Source: Halomonas stenophila (GTDB lineage: Bacteria; Pseudomonadota; Gammaproteobacteria; Pseudomonadales; Halomonadaceae). Taken from it: 64,000 nucleotides of DNA. A program made the translations under genes and the position numbers. Each line of letters opens with the position of its first letter. Position 1 is the stretch's first letter. The notes below the pieces were generated by a model. It was not told the DNA's origin. It worked only from the letters and a program-made list of their open reading frames with translations, and made no database searches. This document shows, in pieces, positions 28,313 to 37,364 of this stretch. The stretch covers positions 485,684 to 549,683 of the forward strand of contig NZ_JACHXR010000002.1 of the NCBI RefSeq assembly GCF_014192275.1. Direction: 5' to 3'.

Positions 28313-28333
28313 TTGTCCACAGAAGCTGTGGAC
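28313..28333. promoter_or_regulatory. Palindrome built of two DnaA-box-like halves
   Basis: TTGTCCACA at 28313-28321 resembles a DnaA box (TTATCCACA with one change). It forms the perfect inverted repeat GTCCACAGAAGCTGTGGAC (28315-28333). It lies in the 408-bp gap between miaB and the SH3-domain gene, which otherwise holds only GC-rich DNA and the miaB -10 candidate. Its role is unknown; a regulatory site for the downstream gene is as likely as DnaA binding. Confidence 0.3.
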
Positions 28334-28447
28334 GACGGGCGGGAGGGCCGCCTTCATCGCGGCCGTTGCTGGAACGGGAGGGCCGACCAACCGCCGCCAT
28401 TGGCGAAGAGCAGCGCAAACAGAGCCTTGGACAGCCAGGAAGATGGC

Positions 28448-29083
28448 ATGACGATGCAACGATGCAAGACACTGACAGTGGGCGTGTTACTCGGGGCCCT
28501 GGCCCTGCCGTTGCAGGCCCAGGAGAACGAGGCCGCGGACGCCACCCGCTGGGTCTCCGATGAACTCACCACCTATGTGCGCAGCGGTCCCACCGACGGC
28601 TACCGGATCGTCGGCACCCTGACCGCCGGTGCGCCGGTGGAGGTCCTCGAGACCAGCGGCGACTATACCCGGGTGCGCAGCGAGAGCGGCGACGTGGTCT
28701 GGGTGCCGAGCAGCGAGCTGCAGGACAGCCCCAGTGCCCAGGTCCGCCTGCCGGAGCTCGAGGCGCGGGTCCAGGCGCTGTCCGAGGAGCTGTCCGGCAT
28801 CAACGAGACCTGGGAGAGCCGCATGGCCTCGATGTCCGAGACCCTGGACGTGCGGGAGCAGCGCATCGCCCAGCTCGAGGCGCGCAACCACGAGCTCGAG
28901 GCGGAAACCGAACACTCCCGTGGCACCCTTCGCGAGCTCCAGGCCCGCCTGGATACCCAGGAGGAAGACCTGCTGATGCGCTACTTCATGTATGGCGGCG
29001 GAGTGGCCGGTGCCGGCCTGCTGGTGGGCCTGATCGTGCCGCACCTGCCGCGGCGGCGTCGCAAGCGCGACCGCTGGTTCTGA
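28448..29083 (+). CDS. TIGR04211-type SH3 and coiled-coil membrane protein (YgiM-like)
   Basis: 211 residues. A signal peptide (about 1-22, ending L-P-L-Q-A-Q) is followed by a bacterial SH3 domain (about 30-95; W-V-S-D-E-L-T-T-Y-V-R-S-G-P-T). A coiled coil (about 100-175) and a C-terminal transmembrane helix with a basic tail (R-R-R-R-K-R-D-R) complete the protein. This order matches E. coli YgiM and the TIGR04211 family. ATG 28448 begins the signal peptide and has AGGAAG upstream. The function is not established. tpm follows 12 bp later, probably in one transcript. Confidence 0.82.
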   Translation: MTMQRCKTLTVGVLLGALALPLQAQENEAADATRWVSDELTTYVRSGPTDGYRIVGTLTAGAPVEVLETSGDYTRVRSESGDVVWVPSSELQDSPSAQVRLPELEARVQALSEELSGINETWESRMASMSETLDVREQRIAQLEARNHELEAETEHSRGTLRELQARLDTQEEDLLMRYFMYGGGVAGAGLLVGLIVPHLPRRRRKRDRWF

Positions 29084-29095
29084 GGGGCCCGGCCC

Positions 29096-29734
29096 ATGGA
29101 CAACGAATGGCTGCAGCGCTGGCGGCAAGGGCGCCTCGGCTTCCACCGGGATGCCGTGCATCCCGCGCTGAAGCGGCACTGGCCCGGCCTCGGCATCCAG
29201 GCCGACACCAAGGTGCTGGTGCCGCTGTGCGGCAAGAGCCTCGACATGCGCTGGCTGGCCAGCCACGACCATCCGGTGCTCGGCATCGAGCTCGCCGAGC
29301 CGGCCATTGAGCAGTTCCTGGCCGAGGGCGTGGGCGAGGTATCCCGGTATCATCACGACAGCTTCGCGGTGTGCCGCCAGGGCAGCGTGGAGCTGTGGTG
29401 CGGGGACTTCTTCCACTTCCATATCCAGCAGGCGGCGGAGGTCGGGGCCTTCTATGATCGGGCGGCGCTGATCGCCCTGCCCGAGGCGACCCGCCAGCGC
29501 TACGCCTTCCACCTGGCCCAGCTGCTCCCCCCGGGGGCCCGGGGGCTGTTGATCAGCCTGACCCGGGCGCCGGGCGACGAGGGGGGGCCGCCCTACAGCG
29601 TCCATGCCGACGAGCTGGACGCACTCTTCTCGCCGAACTTCGAGCTTCGTCACCTCGAGGATGGGGCGCCCGAGCCCGGCAGCGGCTTCCGGGAGAGCGT
29701 CTGGGCACTGACCCGCCGCGGCCCCAAGGTCTAA
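29096..29734 (+). CDS. tpm: Thiopurine S-methyltransferase
   Basis: 212 residues, close to bacterial TPMT proteins (about 218). It transfers a methyl group from SAM to thiopurine or selenium/tellurium substrates (EC 2.1.1.67). The hallmarks W-x-x-R-W-R-Q-G-R-L-G-F-H at the N-terminus, V-P-L-C-G-K-S-L-D-M-x-W-L-A near 42-55, and G-D-F-F near 102 are present. Members of this family in other bacteria have been tied to tellurite resistance and volatile selenium formation, so a metalloid role is possible. Confidence 0.9.
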   Translation: MDNEWLQRWRQGRLGFHRDAVHPALKRHWPGLGIQADTKVLVPLCGKSLDMRWLASHDHPVLGIELAEPAIEQFLAEGVGEVSRYHHDSFAVCRQGSVELWCGDFFHFHIQQAAEVGAFYDRAALIALPEATRQRYAFHLAQLLPPGARGLLISLTRAPGDEGGPPYSVHADELDALFSPNFELRHLEDGAPEPGSGFRESVWALTRRGPKV

Positions 29735-29907
29735 GCAATGTCTGACAAGTGTCTGCGCTCGGCAATACGGCGTTAAACATTAGCTCAAAAGTGCTCATTT
29801 ACTAACTGTAAACTCCGCATTTTCACTAATGATGGTTGCCTTGTCTTGCCTTCGCTCGTCGACTTTTCAGGCATGGCTAGGGGCGCAGTATCGTCGGGAA
29901 CCATCGC

Positions 29908-29933
29908 CGAGGGCGCCCCATGGGGCGCCCTCG
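29908..29933. terminator. 26-bp perfect palindrome between convergent genes
   Basis: CGAGGGCGCCCCA and its exact complement form a 13-bp perfect dyad between tpm and the convergent lipoprotein gene. No U-tract follows. The core GGCGCC-CATG-GGCGCC pattern resembles the hairpin at 256-280. Confidence 0.5.
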
Positions 29934-29949
29934 GCGTCTGCGCGGGGGC

Positions 29950-30537
29950 TCAGCGGGCCAGTAGTCGGCCGAGCTCAGGGTCCTTGAAGGCTCGGTCGAG
30001 GCCGTCGGAGAGCAGTCCCTGGATCATCTCGAGGTTGGCCTCCTGGTTCGGGCGTACCGCGTATTGCTGGGTGCGTCGCGAGGTGTAGGTGCCGGTGTAG
30101 GTGGTGCCGTCGTTGTGGGCCTCGGCCACCAGTACGGCCTCCAGCCGGGCGCTGCCGACCAGCGGCGGGCTGTCGCCGCGCTCGTAGCCCAGGTGAGCCA
30201 GGGTCAGGGTCAGGCTGGGGCGGTCCGGTGCGGCCTCCCGGGTGGGGGAGAAGCCCATTTCCCGCACGGCCCGCTCGGCCTCGGCCTGCAGGCGGGGCTC
30301 CAGGGTCGCCGGATCGACGATGATCACCGCGGTGGACATGGCGCTGCCGCTGCGGGTGCCGATCACCGCCTCGTCACGGCTGTCCACGGCGGTCACCGTC
30401 ACGGCCTGGCCCTGGCCGGTGACCGGCACGGCGACGGTGCGCTCGGGCGCGGGCTGGAGATAGTGGGGGCCGGCGCAGCCGGCGAGCCAGCCGGTCGCCA
30501 GCAGGATCATCGAGGCGCGCAGGAAGCGGCGTGGCAT
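29950..30537 (-). CDS. YajG-family outer-membrane lipoprotein
   Basis: 195 residues. The N-terminus has a lipoprotein signal with lipobox L-A-G-C at about 18-21, so Cys 21 would be acylated. The rest matches the E. coli YajG length and features (a V-x-V-x-D-x-R-x-x-x-x-I-G-x-R segment and C-terminal D-x-x-L-x-x-A-F). The start at 30537 has GGGAG seven bases upstream; a much longer open frame extends over the neighbouring GNAT gene and is not coding. The function is unknown. Confidence 0.75.
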   Translation of the reverse strand: MPRRFLRASMILLATGWLAGCAGPHYLQPAPERTVAVPVTGQGQAVTVTAVDSRDEAVIGTRSGSAMSTAVIIVDPATLEPRLQAEAERAVREMGFSPTREAAPDRPSLTLTLAHLGYERGDSPPLVGSARLEAVLVAEAHNDGTTYTGTYTSRRTQQYAVRPNQEANLEMIQGLLSDGLDRAFKDPELGRLLAR

Positions 30538-30660
30538 GGGCGATTCTCCCGAAACAAGTGAGCCTCGAGTATATCGTCCCCGTGCCGCGGCCTGCAGCAT
30601 TGGGTAGGCCGAGCGGGGCAGGACGGCATACACTGCAAGCATCAGCACAGGAAAGTCGTC

Positions 30661-31110
30661 ATGATCCGACCCGCCATACCGGAGGATATGCCGGCCATCG
30701 TCGATATCTGGCGGCGTGCCTCCCGCCTGGCCCATCCCTTCCTGGACGAGGACGCCTGGGCCGCCCGTGCCGAGGAGATGACTCGGCAGTGCCTGCCCGA
30801 CTGCCGGATCCAGGTGCTGGACGCCGGCGGTCGGGTGGTCGGCTTCGCGGCCATGCGCGGCGAGCACCTCGAGGCGTTGTTCGTGGATCCCAAGGCTCAG
30901 GGCTATGGGCATGGCTCGGAACTGATGGCCCACGTCATGGCGCTCAGCGAGCGCATCACCCTGCGGGTCTTGTCGCGTAACGTGCGCGCCGTCTCCTTCT
31001 ACCGGCGGCTGGGGTTCCATGCCTACCTGGAAACCGAGGATTCGGCCAGCGGCGAGCCCGAGACCCTGATGATCTGGACCCGCCGCCGCAGCGGTCGCGG
31101 CCGCGCTTGA
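30661..31110 (+). CDS. GNAT-family N-acetyltransferase
   Basis: 149 residues. The acetyl-CoA-binding motif A region is L-F-V-D-P-K-A-Q-G-Y-G-H-G-S-E-L-M near 73-89, and motif B is N-V-R-A-V-S-F-Y-R-R-L-G-F near 109-121. The length and the opening I-R-P-A-I-P-E-D resemble E. coli YjaB. The substrate is not evident. It lies convergent to ggt with a 32-bp gap. Confidence 0.8.
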   Translation: MIRPAIPEDMPAIVDIWRRASRLAHPFLDEDAWAARAEEMTRQCLPDCRIQVLDAGGRVVGFAAMRGEHLEALFVDPKAQGYGHGSELMAHVMALSERITLRVLSRNVRAVSFYRRLGFHAYLETEDSASGEPETLMIWTRRRSGRGRA

Positions 31111-31142
31111 GGCGCGCCGGCTGGTGGCCCGGGCGGGGCCGG

Positions 31143-32873
31143 CTAGAGCCCCATGGCCGAGGAGGTGGAGCGGCGCGGGTCCGCCCCGCCGTAGAAGCGG
31201 CCGTCCTCGATCACGATCGACTGGGCGGCGCCCATCGCCGACTCCTGGCTGACGGTATGGCCCTTGCCCTCCAGCAGCGCGCGGGTGTCGGGGCTGAAGC
31301 CGGCCTCGATGCGCAGCTCGTCGGGCAGCCACTGGTGGTGGATCCGCGGGGCGCTGACCGCCGACTGGATGTTCATGTCGTGGTCGATGACGTTCATCAG
31401 CACCTGCAGGGTGGTGGTGATGATCCGCGAGCCGCCGGGACTGCCGGTGATCAGGAAGTTCTTCCCGTCGCGCTTGACGATGGTGGGCGTCATCGACGAC
31501 AGCATGCGCTTGCCCGGCGCGATCTTGTTGGCCTCGCCGCCGATCAGGCCATAGGCGTTGGGGACGCCGGGCTTGGCGGAGAAGTCGTCCATCTCGTTGT
31601 TGAGCAGGAAGCCGGCGCCGTCGACGGCGATGCCCGAGCCATAGCTGAAGTTGATGGTGTAGGTGTTGGAAACCGCCAGGCCGTCGTCGTCGGCGATGGA
31701 GAAGTGGGTGGTCTCGTTGGATTCAAAGGGCAACGGGTTGCCCGGCGCGATCCCGTCGCTCGGGGTGGCCCGGTCCATGGCGATCTGGGCGCGCAGCTCG
31801 TCGGCATAGCCCTCGGAGGTGATGCCCTCGAGGGGGACCTCGACGAAGTCGGTGTCGCCCAGGTACTCCGAGCGGTCGGCATAGGCGCGCTTCATCGCCT
31901 CGGCCATCACGTGCATGGTATTGGCCGCGCCGAAGCCCATCTGGCCGATGTCATAGGCCTCGAGGATGTTGAGCATCTGCACGATATGGGCCCCGCCGGA
32001 GGAGGGCGGGCTCATGGCGTAGACGTCGTAGCCGCGGTAGTTGCCGTGACTCGGCTCGCGGATCACCGGCTGGTAGCCGGCCAGGTCCTCGAGGGTGATC
32101 AGGCCGTCGTGGCGTTCCATCTCGGCGGCGATCAGCTCGGCGGTCTCGCCCTCGTAGAACTCCCGGGGGCCCTGTTCGGCGATGCGCCTGAGGGTCGCCG
32201 CGAGGTCCGGCTGGCGGAAGGTGTCCCCCACGTCGTAGGGGCTGCCGTCCTCCTTGAAGAACATCGCCCGGGTCGAGTCCCACTTGGTCAGTCGCTCGCT
32301 GGCCTCGCTCACGCCATCGACGAAGCGCTGCGGGACCGCGAAGCCTTCCTCGGCGAGGCGGATCGCCGGGGCCAGCGCCTCGGCCAGGCTCAGGGTGCCG
32401 TACTGCTCCAGGGCCAGCGACAGGCCGGCCACGGTGCCGGGCACCCCGGCCGCCCGGTGGGTGAAGCGCGACCACTCGGAGACGGCGTTGCCGTCCTCGT
32501 CCTGGAACATGGTCTCGGTGGCGGCGGCCGGGGCGGTCTCCCGGTAGTCGATGGCGATGACCTCGCCGCTGTCCTCGTCGGAGATCAGCATGAAGCCGCC
32601 GCCGCCGATGTTGCCCGAGCGGGGCTGGGTCACCGCCAGGGCGAAGCCGGCGGTCACGGCGGCATCCACGGCGTTGCCGCCCGCGGCGAGGACCTCGCGG
32701 GCGACCTGGGACGCCAGGAAGTGGCTGGTGGCCACCATGCCCCGGGACCCTTCCTCGGGGTGGAAGCGCTCCCCCTCGAGGATCGCCGGCTGGGCGAGCA
32801 GCGGCGGAGCGCAGAGCAGGGTGCCGGTGAGCAGGGCGGCGCCCAGGGGGCGGGAAAATCGCTGGGGCATCAT
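31143..32873 (-). CDS. ggt: Gamma-glutamyltransferase (glutathione hydrolase precursor)
   Basis: 576 residues, the usual length for this periplasmic autoprocessed enzyme (EC 3.4.19.13 / 2.3.2.2). A signal peptide (about 1-27) is followed by the large subunit. The autocleavage threonine is in N-E-T-T-H-F-S-I near 385, and the small subunit has G-S-P-G-G-S-R-I near 477. Two adjacent ATG codons (32873, 32870) follow AAGGAG; the first is annotated. It cleaves glutathione and transfers gamma-glutamyl groups. It diverges from rpe. Confidence 0.93.
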   Translation of the reverse strand: MMPQRFSRPLGAALLTGTLLCAPPLLAQPAILEGERFHPEEGSRGMVATSHFLASQVAREVLAAGGNAVDAAVTAGFALAVTQPRSGNIGGGGFMLISDEDSGEVIAIDYRETAPAAATETMFQDEDGNAVSEWSRFTHRAAGVPGTVAGLSLALEQYGTLSLAEALAPAIRLAEEGFAVPQRFVDGVSEASERLTKWDSTRAMFFKEDGSPYDVGDTFRQPDLAATLRRIAEQGPREFYEGETAELIAAEMERHDGLITLEDLAGYQPVIREPSHGNYRGYDVYAMSPPSSGGAHIVQMLNILEAYDIGQMGFGAANTMHVMAEAMKRAYADRSEYLGDTDFVEVPLEGITSEGYADELRAQIAMDRATPSDGIAPGNPLPFESNETTHFSIADDDGLAVSNTYTINFSYGSGIAVDGAGFLLNNEMDDFSAKPGVPNAYGLIGGEANKIAPGKRMLSSMTPTIVKRDGKNFLITGSPGGSRIITTTLQVLMNVIDHDMNIQSAVSAPRIHHQWLPDELRIEAGFSPDTRALLEGKGHTVSQESAMGAAQSIVIEDGRFYGGADPRRSTSSAMGL

Positions 32874-33013
32874 GACGTCTCCTTGTCGCGGATGGGCACG
32901 AGCCCTCACTATCGGCCGGGAGCGGCGATCCCGCAAGGCACACGAGGGGCCCCCGGATGCTGTTAGAATGCCGCCCATCGTGCCCATCGACTCTCACAGG
33001 ACCGATCGTCGCC

Positions 33014-33712
33014 ATGACCGACTCCCGACCCGATTTCCAGATCGCCCCCTCCATCCTTTCCGCCGACTTCGCCCGCCTCGGCGAGGAGGTCGACGACGTG
33101 CTCGCCTCCGGCGCGGACATCGTCCACTTCGACGTGATGGACAACCACTATGTCCCCAACCTGACCATCGGCCCCATGGTCTGCGAGGCCCTGCGCAAGC
33201 ATGGCGTGACCGCGCCCATCGACGCCCACCTGATGGTCAGGCCGGTGGACCGGCTGATCGGCGACTTCATCCAGGCCGGGGCCACCTACATCACCTTTCA
33301 CCCCGAGGCCTCCGAGCACATCGACCGCTCCCTGCAATTGATCCGCGACGGCGGCTGCAAGGCGGGGCTGGTGTTCAACCCGGCCACGCCGCTGTCCTTC
33401 CTCGACCACGTGATGGACAAGGTCGACATGGTGCTGCTGATGAGCGTCAACCCCGGCTTCGGGGGGCAGTCGTTCATTCCCGGGACCCTGGACAAGCTGC
33501 GCGAGGCGCGCCGCCGCATCGATGCCTCGGGCCGGGATATCCGCCTGGAGATCGATGGTGGCGTCAAGCTGGACAACATCGCCGAGATCGCCCGGGCCGG
33601 GGCGGACACCTTCGTGGCCGGCTCGGCGGTGTTCAAGGCGCGCAATACCGCCGACCCGCACCGCTACGACAGCGTCATCCGCGACTTCCGTCGGGCCCTG
33701 GCCGAGGTCTGA
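33014..33712 (+). CDS. rpe: Ribulose-phosphate 3-epimerase
   Basis: 232 residues. It interconverts ribulose 5-phosphate and xylulose 5-phosphate (EC 5.1.3.1). Motifs include [25 protein letters not shown] with metal His and Asp, [18 protein letters not shown] near 146, and E-I-D-G-G-V near 179. ATG 33014 starts the conserved N-terminus. A GIY-YIG gene follows two bases after its stop. Confidence 0.95.
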   Translation: MTDSRPDFQIAPSILSADFARLGEEVDDVLASGADIVHFDVMDNHYVPNLTIGPMVCEALRKHGVTAPIDAHLMVRPVDRLIGDFIQAGATYITFHPEASEHIDRSLQLIRDGGCKAGLVFNPATPLSFLDHVMDKVDMVLLMSVNPGFGGQSFIPGTLDKLREARRRIDASGRDIRLEIDGGVKLDNIAEIARAGADTFVAGSAVFKARNTADPHRYDSVIRDFRRALAEV

Positions 33713-33714
33713 GG

Positions 33715-33990
33715 ATGGCCGGGACGGCGCCAGCGGACTGGCACCTCTACGTGATCGAGACGGCCAGCGGCGCGCTCTATACCGGCATCACCACCGACGT
33801 CACCCGACGCCTGGCCGAGCATCGCACCGGGCGCGGGGCCAAGGCCCTGCGTGGCAAGGGGCCGCTGGTTCTGCTATATCACGAACGCGTCGGCGAGCGC
33901 GGCGAGGCGCTGCGACGGGAGGCCGCCGTCAAGCGTCTCTCCGCCGCGGCGAAGCGGCAGTGGCTGGCCCGTCGCCGGGCCGGCGAATGA
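33715..33990 (+). CDS. GIY-YIG nuclease-superfamily protein (UPF0213/YhbQ-like)
   Basis: 91 residues, a single GIY-YIG domain. W-H-L-Y-V-I-E-T is the first strand and [12 protein letters not shown] is the Y-x-G-I-T motif with the catalytic Arg. A later conserved Glu lies in the R-R-E-A-A-V-K-R-L segment. The E. coli YhbQ relative has DNA-nicking activity, but cellular roles are uncertain. The ribosome site lies inside the end of rpe, so translation is likely coupled. Confidence 0.82.
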   Translation: MAGTAPADWHLYVIETASGALYTGITTDVTRRLAEHRTGRGAKALRGKGPLVLLYHERVGERGEALRREAAVKRLSAAAKRQWLARRRAGE

Positions 33991-34035
33991 CCACAACGGA
34001 GGCGGGGCCCGGCCTCGCCGGCACAGGGAGCACCC

Positions 34036-34890
34036 ATGGATAGCCAATGGATCACCGATGTCGTCCAGATGCAGGGCACGAACTTCGTCATCAACCTGGT
34101 GGCGGCCGCCGCCATCTTCGTGGTCGGGCGCTGGGCGGTGAAGCTCGTGCACCGGCTCTCGCTCAAGGCCATGCAGCGCGGCAAGCTCGACCCGCTGCTG
34201 GTGACGTTCCTCGGCAACATCCTCTATGCCCTGCTGATGATCTTCGTCGTGCTGGCGGCGATCAGCCAGGTGGGCATCCAGACCACCTCGCTGATCGCGG
34301 TGATCGGTGCCGCCGGCCTGGCCGTCGGCCTCGCCCTGCAGGGGTCGCTTGCCAACTTCGCCGCCGGGGTGCTGGTGATCATCTTCCGCCCCTACAAGAT
34401 CGGTGACTACGTCGAGGCCGGCGGCGTGGCCGGGGTGATCGATGACGTCCAGATCTTCACCACCGAGCTCAAGACCGCCGACAACCGCAAGGTCATCGTG
34501 CCCAACGGCCAGATGATGAGCGGCGCCATCACCAACTACTCCAGCCATGCCACCCGGCGGCTGGACCTGGTGGTGGGCGTCGGCTACGACGACGACATCG
34601 ATACCGTGCGCCGGGTGCTGCAGGGCGTGGTGGCCGACGATCCCCGGGTGCTGGAGGATCCGGCGCCGAACATCCGCATGAGCGCCATGGGCGACTCCAG
34701 CGTGAGCTGGATCGTGCGGCCCTGGGTCAAGGCGGAGGACTACTGGGACGTCCACTGGGAGATGACCGAGGAGATCAAGCGTCGCTTCGACGCCGAGGGC
34801 ATCAGCATTCCCTTTCCCCAGCGCGACGTGCATGTCTACCACCATCCCGAGGCGGGGGAGGCGCGCGGCGCGGCGCTCCTCGAGCGCTGA
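34036..34890 (+). CDS. mscS: Small-conductance mechanosensitive channel
   Basis: 284 residues, matching E. coli MscS (286). Three transmembrane segments are seen, the pore-lining third being G-A-A-G-L-A-V-G-L-A-L-Q-G-S-L-A-N-F-A-A-G near 96-116. The cytoplasmic beta domain follows (F-R-P-Y-K-I-G-D-Y-V, V-P-N-G-Q). It releases solutes on hypo-osmotic shock, which is important for a halophile. It follows the GIY-YIG gene by 45 bp and is convergent with ndh. Confidence 0.94.
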   Translation: MDSQWITDVVQMQGTNFVINLVAAAAIFVVGRWAVKLVHRLSLKAMQRGKLDPLLVTFLGNILYALLMIFVVLAAISQVGIQTTSLIAVIGAAGLAVGLALQGSLANFAAGVLVIIFRPYKIGDYVEAGGVAGVIDDVQIFTTELKTADNRKVIVPNGQMMSGAITNYSSHATRRLDLVVGVGYDDDIDTVRRVLQGVVADDPRVLEDPAPNIRMSAMGDSSVSWIVRPWVKAEDYWDVHWEMTEEIKRRFDAEGISIPFPQRDVHVYHHPEAGEARGAALLER

Positions 34891-34909
34891 GCCGTCCCGC
34901 CTGCGCGAA

Positions 34910-34939
34910 ACGGGGCCGCCGGATGGCCGGCGGCCCCGT
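34910..34939. terminator. Candidate bidirectional terminator hairpin
   Basis: A 13-bp stem (ACGGGGCCGCCGG and complement, loop ATGG) lies between convergent mscS and ndh. TCTCGT follows, so there is no strong U-tract. Confidence 0.5.
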
Positions 34940-34961
34940 CTCGTGCAGGGTCGAGCGGGGC

Positions 34962-36257
34962 TCAGTGCAGCTTGAGGCGCGGCTTGATGAAGCGGTTGAG
35001 GCCGTCGACCACCACCATCAGGCCGGTCTTGAGGGCGCCGTGGATGGCGCGCTGGTGCATGCGATAGAGCGAGGCATAGAAGAGCTTGGCGAGATGCCCC
35101 TCGACGAACAGGCTGCGCGCCGAGGCTCCCCGCATCAGGCTGCCGATGGCGTCGAAGTGGGCCAGCGAGATCAGCGAGCCGCGATCGCGGAAGACGAACG
35201 GCTTGAGCGACCGGCCCTCGAGCCGGGCCGCCAGGTTGCGGTAGAGCCGGGTCGCCTGCTGGTGGGCGGCCTGGGCCCGCGGCGGGACGGTCGAGCCGTC
35301 CCGCTGGGGGCAGCTGGCGCAGTCGCCGAAGGCGAAGATGTGCTCGTCGTCGACGCTCTGCAGGGTCTCCGTCACCTTGAGGCGATGGTTGGGTTCGGTG
35401 GACAGGCCCAGCGTCGAGAGGAAGGCGGGCGCCTTGATGCCGGCGGCCCAGACGCTGAGGTCGGTCTCGATGCGCTCGCCGTCGGCGGTGACGATGGCGT
35501 GGGGCTCGACCTCGGTGACCCGGGTGCCCACATGGACGCCGACGCCCAGCCGCTCCAGCTCGGCGTGTACCGCCTGACTGATGCGGTCGGGCAGGACCGG
35601 CAGGACCTTGGGGGCCGCCTCGATCAGGTGCACCTCGAGGTGCTCGCTGTCCAGGGTGGTGAAGCCGTAGTTGTTGAGCATCTGGGAGGCGCCGTGGAGC
35701 TCGGCGGCGAGCTCCACGCCGGTGGCACCGGCCCCGACGATGCCGACCACCATGCGCGAGGGCGACTCCCGGGGGGCGTTGTAGCGCAGGAAGGCATTGA
35801 GCATGGCCTTGCGGAACGCTTCGGCCTGCTGGGGGCTGTCGAGGAAGTGGCAGTGCTCGCTCACCCCGGGGGTGCCGAAGTCGTTGCTGACGCTGCCGAC
35901 GGCCATCACCAGCTCGTCGTAGGCCAGGGTGCGTGAGGGCAGCACCTCCTCGCCGTCGTCGTCGAGCACCGGGGCCAGGGTCAGGGTGCGGGCCTCGCGG
36001 TCCAGGTCGCACAGGGTGCCGAGCTGGAAGCGGTAGCCATTGACCCGGGCGTGGCCCTGGTAGGAGATCTCGTCGAGGCCGGAGTCCAGGGCGCCGGTGG
36101 CGACCTCGTGCAGCAGCGGTTTCCAGATGTGGGTGGAATTGCGGTCGACGAGCACGATCTCGGCACGCTTACGCTTGCCGAACTTGCGGCCGAGCCGGGT
36201 CACCAGCTCGAGTCCGCCCGCGCCACCGCCGACCACCACGATACGTGGTAGGGTCAT
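34962..36257 (-). CDS. ndh: Type II NADH dehydrogenase (non-proton-pumping)
   Basis: 431 residues (E. coli Ndh has 434). It is a peripheral membrane flavoprotein that passes electrons from NADH to quinone (EC 7.1.1.2/1.6.5.9 group). The FAD motif is I-V-V-V-G-G-G-A-G-G-L-E near 5-16, the NADH-binding motif V-G-A-G-A-T-G-V-E-L-A-A-E-L near 170-183, and a further FAD contact is F-A-F-G-D-C-A near 297. The start at 36257 has AGGAG six bases upstream. The 273-bp gap upstream, shared with gph, holds an AT-rich patch (36449-36470) and no gene. Confidence 0.93.
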   Translation of the reverse strand: MTLPRIVVVGGGAGGLELVTRLGRKFGKRKRAEIVLVDRNSTHIWKPLLHEVATGALDSGLDEISYQGHARVNGYRFQLGTLCDLDREARTLTLAPVLDDDGEEVLPSRTLAYDELVMAVGSVSNDFGTPGVSEHCHFLDSPQQAEAFRKAMLNAFLRYNAPRESPSRMVVGIVGAGATGVELAAELHGASQMLNNYGFTTLDSEHLEVHLIEAAPKVLPVLPDRISQAVHAELERLGVGVHVGTRVTEVEPHAIVTADGERIETDLSVWAAGIKAPAFLSTLGLSTEPNHRLKVTETLQSVDDEHIFAFGDCASCPQRDGSTVPPRAQAAHQQATRLYRNLAARLEGRSLKPFVFRDRGSLISLAHFDAIGSLMRGASARSLFVEGHLAKLFYASLYRMHQRAIHGALKTGLMVVVDGLNRFIKPRLKLH

Positions 36258-36530
36258 GGGAGACTCCTGAAAAGAGGATGGGAAAAGGGCTAAATGGGTC
36301 GCCTGGGTCAGGCCGGGGGTCTCGTTCGCTGTCATGGCCTGCGAGGCAGCCATGGCATCGTGAGGGCTCCGGCCGGTTAGCGGCGACGGCTGACCCTAGG
36401 ATATGCCTCTTGCACGCCCCTGCCTATGCCCTCATTAGGGTAGGGTGGATATTTTTTTCGTAATATTACATGCATGGGGCGACGTCACCGCCGCCCTCCA
36501 CCCGTTACTCGCTGTCCCGAGGAAACCGCT

Positions 36531-37196
36531 ATGCACCCACTCCTGGCCGATATCCGGCTGGTCGCCTTCGACCTCGACGGGACCCTGGTGGATTCCGTGC
36601 CCGACCTGGCCGCCGCGGTGGACGCCGCCCTGGGTGACGAGGGGCTGGCCGCGCCGGGCGAGGCCCGGGTGCGCGATTGGGTCGGCAACGGCTCCCGGGT
36701 GCTGATGGAGCGGGCCCTGCACGACGCCCTCGGCCAGCCGCCCTCGGCGGCGCGGCTCGAGGCGGTCCACGCCGGCTTCCTGGCCCACTATGGCCGCGCG
36801 CCCTGCGAGCGCACCCGGCTCTATCCCGGCGTGCGGACGGCACTCGACGGCCTGCGCGAGGCAGGGCTTTCGCTGGTGCTGGTGACCAACAAGCCCGCGG
36901 CCTTCATCGCGCCGATCCTCGAGCGCTTCGGCCTGGCCACGCACTTCGCCCTCTGCCTGGGCGGCGACAGCCTGCCACGCCGCAAGCCCGACCCCCTGCC
37001 GCTGACCCACGCCGCCAGCCGGTTGGCGGTGTCGCCGCGTCACGGCCTGATGGTCGGCGATTCCCGTCACGACATCGCCGCCGGCAAGGCGGCAGGCTTT
37101 CGCACCCTGGCGGTCCCCTACGGCTACAACCACGGGGAGCCGGTGAGCCTGAGCCGGCCGGATGGCACAGTTGAATCGCTCGCGGAACTCGTTTAG
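36531..37196 (+). CDS. gph: Phosphoglycolate phosphatase
   Basis: 221 residues, a HAD-superfamily phosphatase (EC 3.1.3.18) that clears 2-phosphoglycolate. HAD motif I is F-D-L-D-G-T-L-V-D-S near 14-23, motif II is V-T-N-K-P near 118, and motifs III/IV are R-K-P-D-P-L-P and V-G-D-S-R-H-D. ATG 36531 follows CCGAGGAAA. rpe-gph-trpE is a common order in gammaproteobacteria; here gph lies next to trpE, with rpe a few genes away. Confidence 0.92.
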   Translation: MHPLLADIRLVAFDLDGTLVDSVPDLAAAVDAALGDEGLAAPGEARVRDWVGNGSRVLMERALHDALGQPPSAARLEAVHAGFLAHYGRAPCERTRLYPGVRTALDGLREAGLSLVLVTNKPAAFIAPILERFGLATHFALCLGGDSLPRRKPDPLPLTHAASRLAVSPRHGLMVGDSRHDIAAGKAAGFRTLAVPYGYNHGEPVSLSRPDGTVESLAELV

Positions 37197-37213
37197 GGTG
37201 ATTTGGATTGCGC

Positions 37214-37219
37214 TATAAT
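37214..37219 (+). promoter_or_regulatory. Candidate -10 element of the trpE promoter
   Basis: A perfect TATAAT lies 18 bp after the gph stop. The -35 region (about 37191-37196, GTTTAG) is weak. The predicted start near 37226 gives a leader of about 215 bases before trpE, long enough for the leader peptide region. Confidence 0.5.
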
Positions 37220-37283
37220 AAGGCGTGATGTCAATAGTTTTTCGTTATAACGGATCTCGCGATCTCCGTCGATGGACACTCGC

Positions 37284-37364
37284 ATGACGCTGGATGCCTT
37301 TTCCCGCCGCACCGCCACCCGTTCTCCCGCATGCCCTGGCCTGACCGGCGGCTGGCGATGGTGA
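37284..37364 (+). CDS. Putative trp leader peptide upstream of trpE (W-R-W end)
   Basis: A 26-codon ORF ends G-G-W-R-W followed directly by TGA, placing two Trp codons at the end of a short peptide in the trpE 5' leader. An in-frame ATG at 37272 would add four residues. The Trp codons lie in the left arm region of a hairpin (GGCGA 37354-37358 / TCGCC 37368-37372), and a second 8-bp hairpin (37379-37397, one G-U pair) follows. A clear terminator U-run and an alternative antiterminator are not seen, and the ribosome site is weak, so attenuation is likely but unproven. Confidence 0.5.
   Translation: MTLDAFSRRTATRSPACPGLTGGWRW

Noticed and set aside
28133..28459. Minus-strand ORF in the miaB to SH3-gene gap
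   Set aside because: It overlaps the start of the SH3-domain gene, has no ribosome site, and shows no domain.
29950..31332. 460-codon minus-strand frame including the YajG-like lipoprotein
   Set aside because: Only the last 195 codons have a signal peptide, lipobox and ribosome site; the rest is antisense to the GNAT gene and noncoding DNA.
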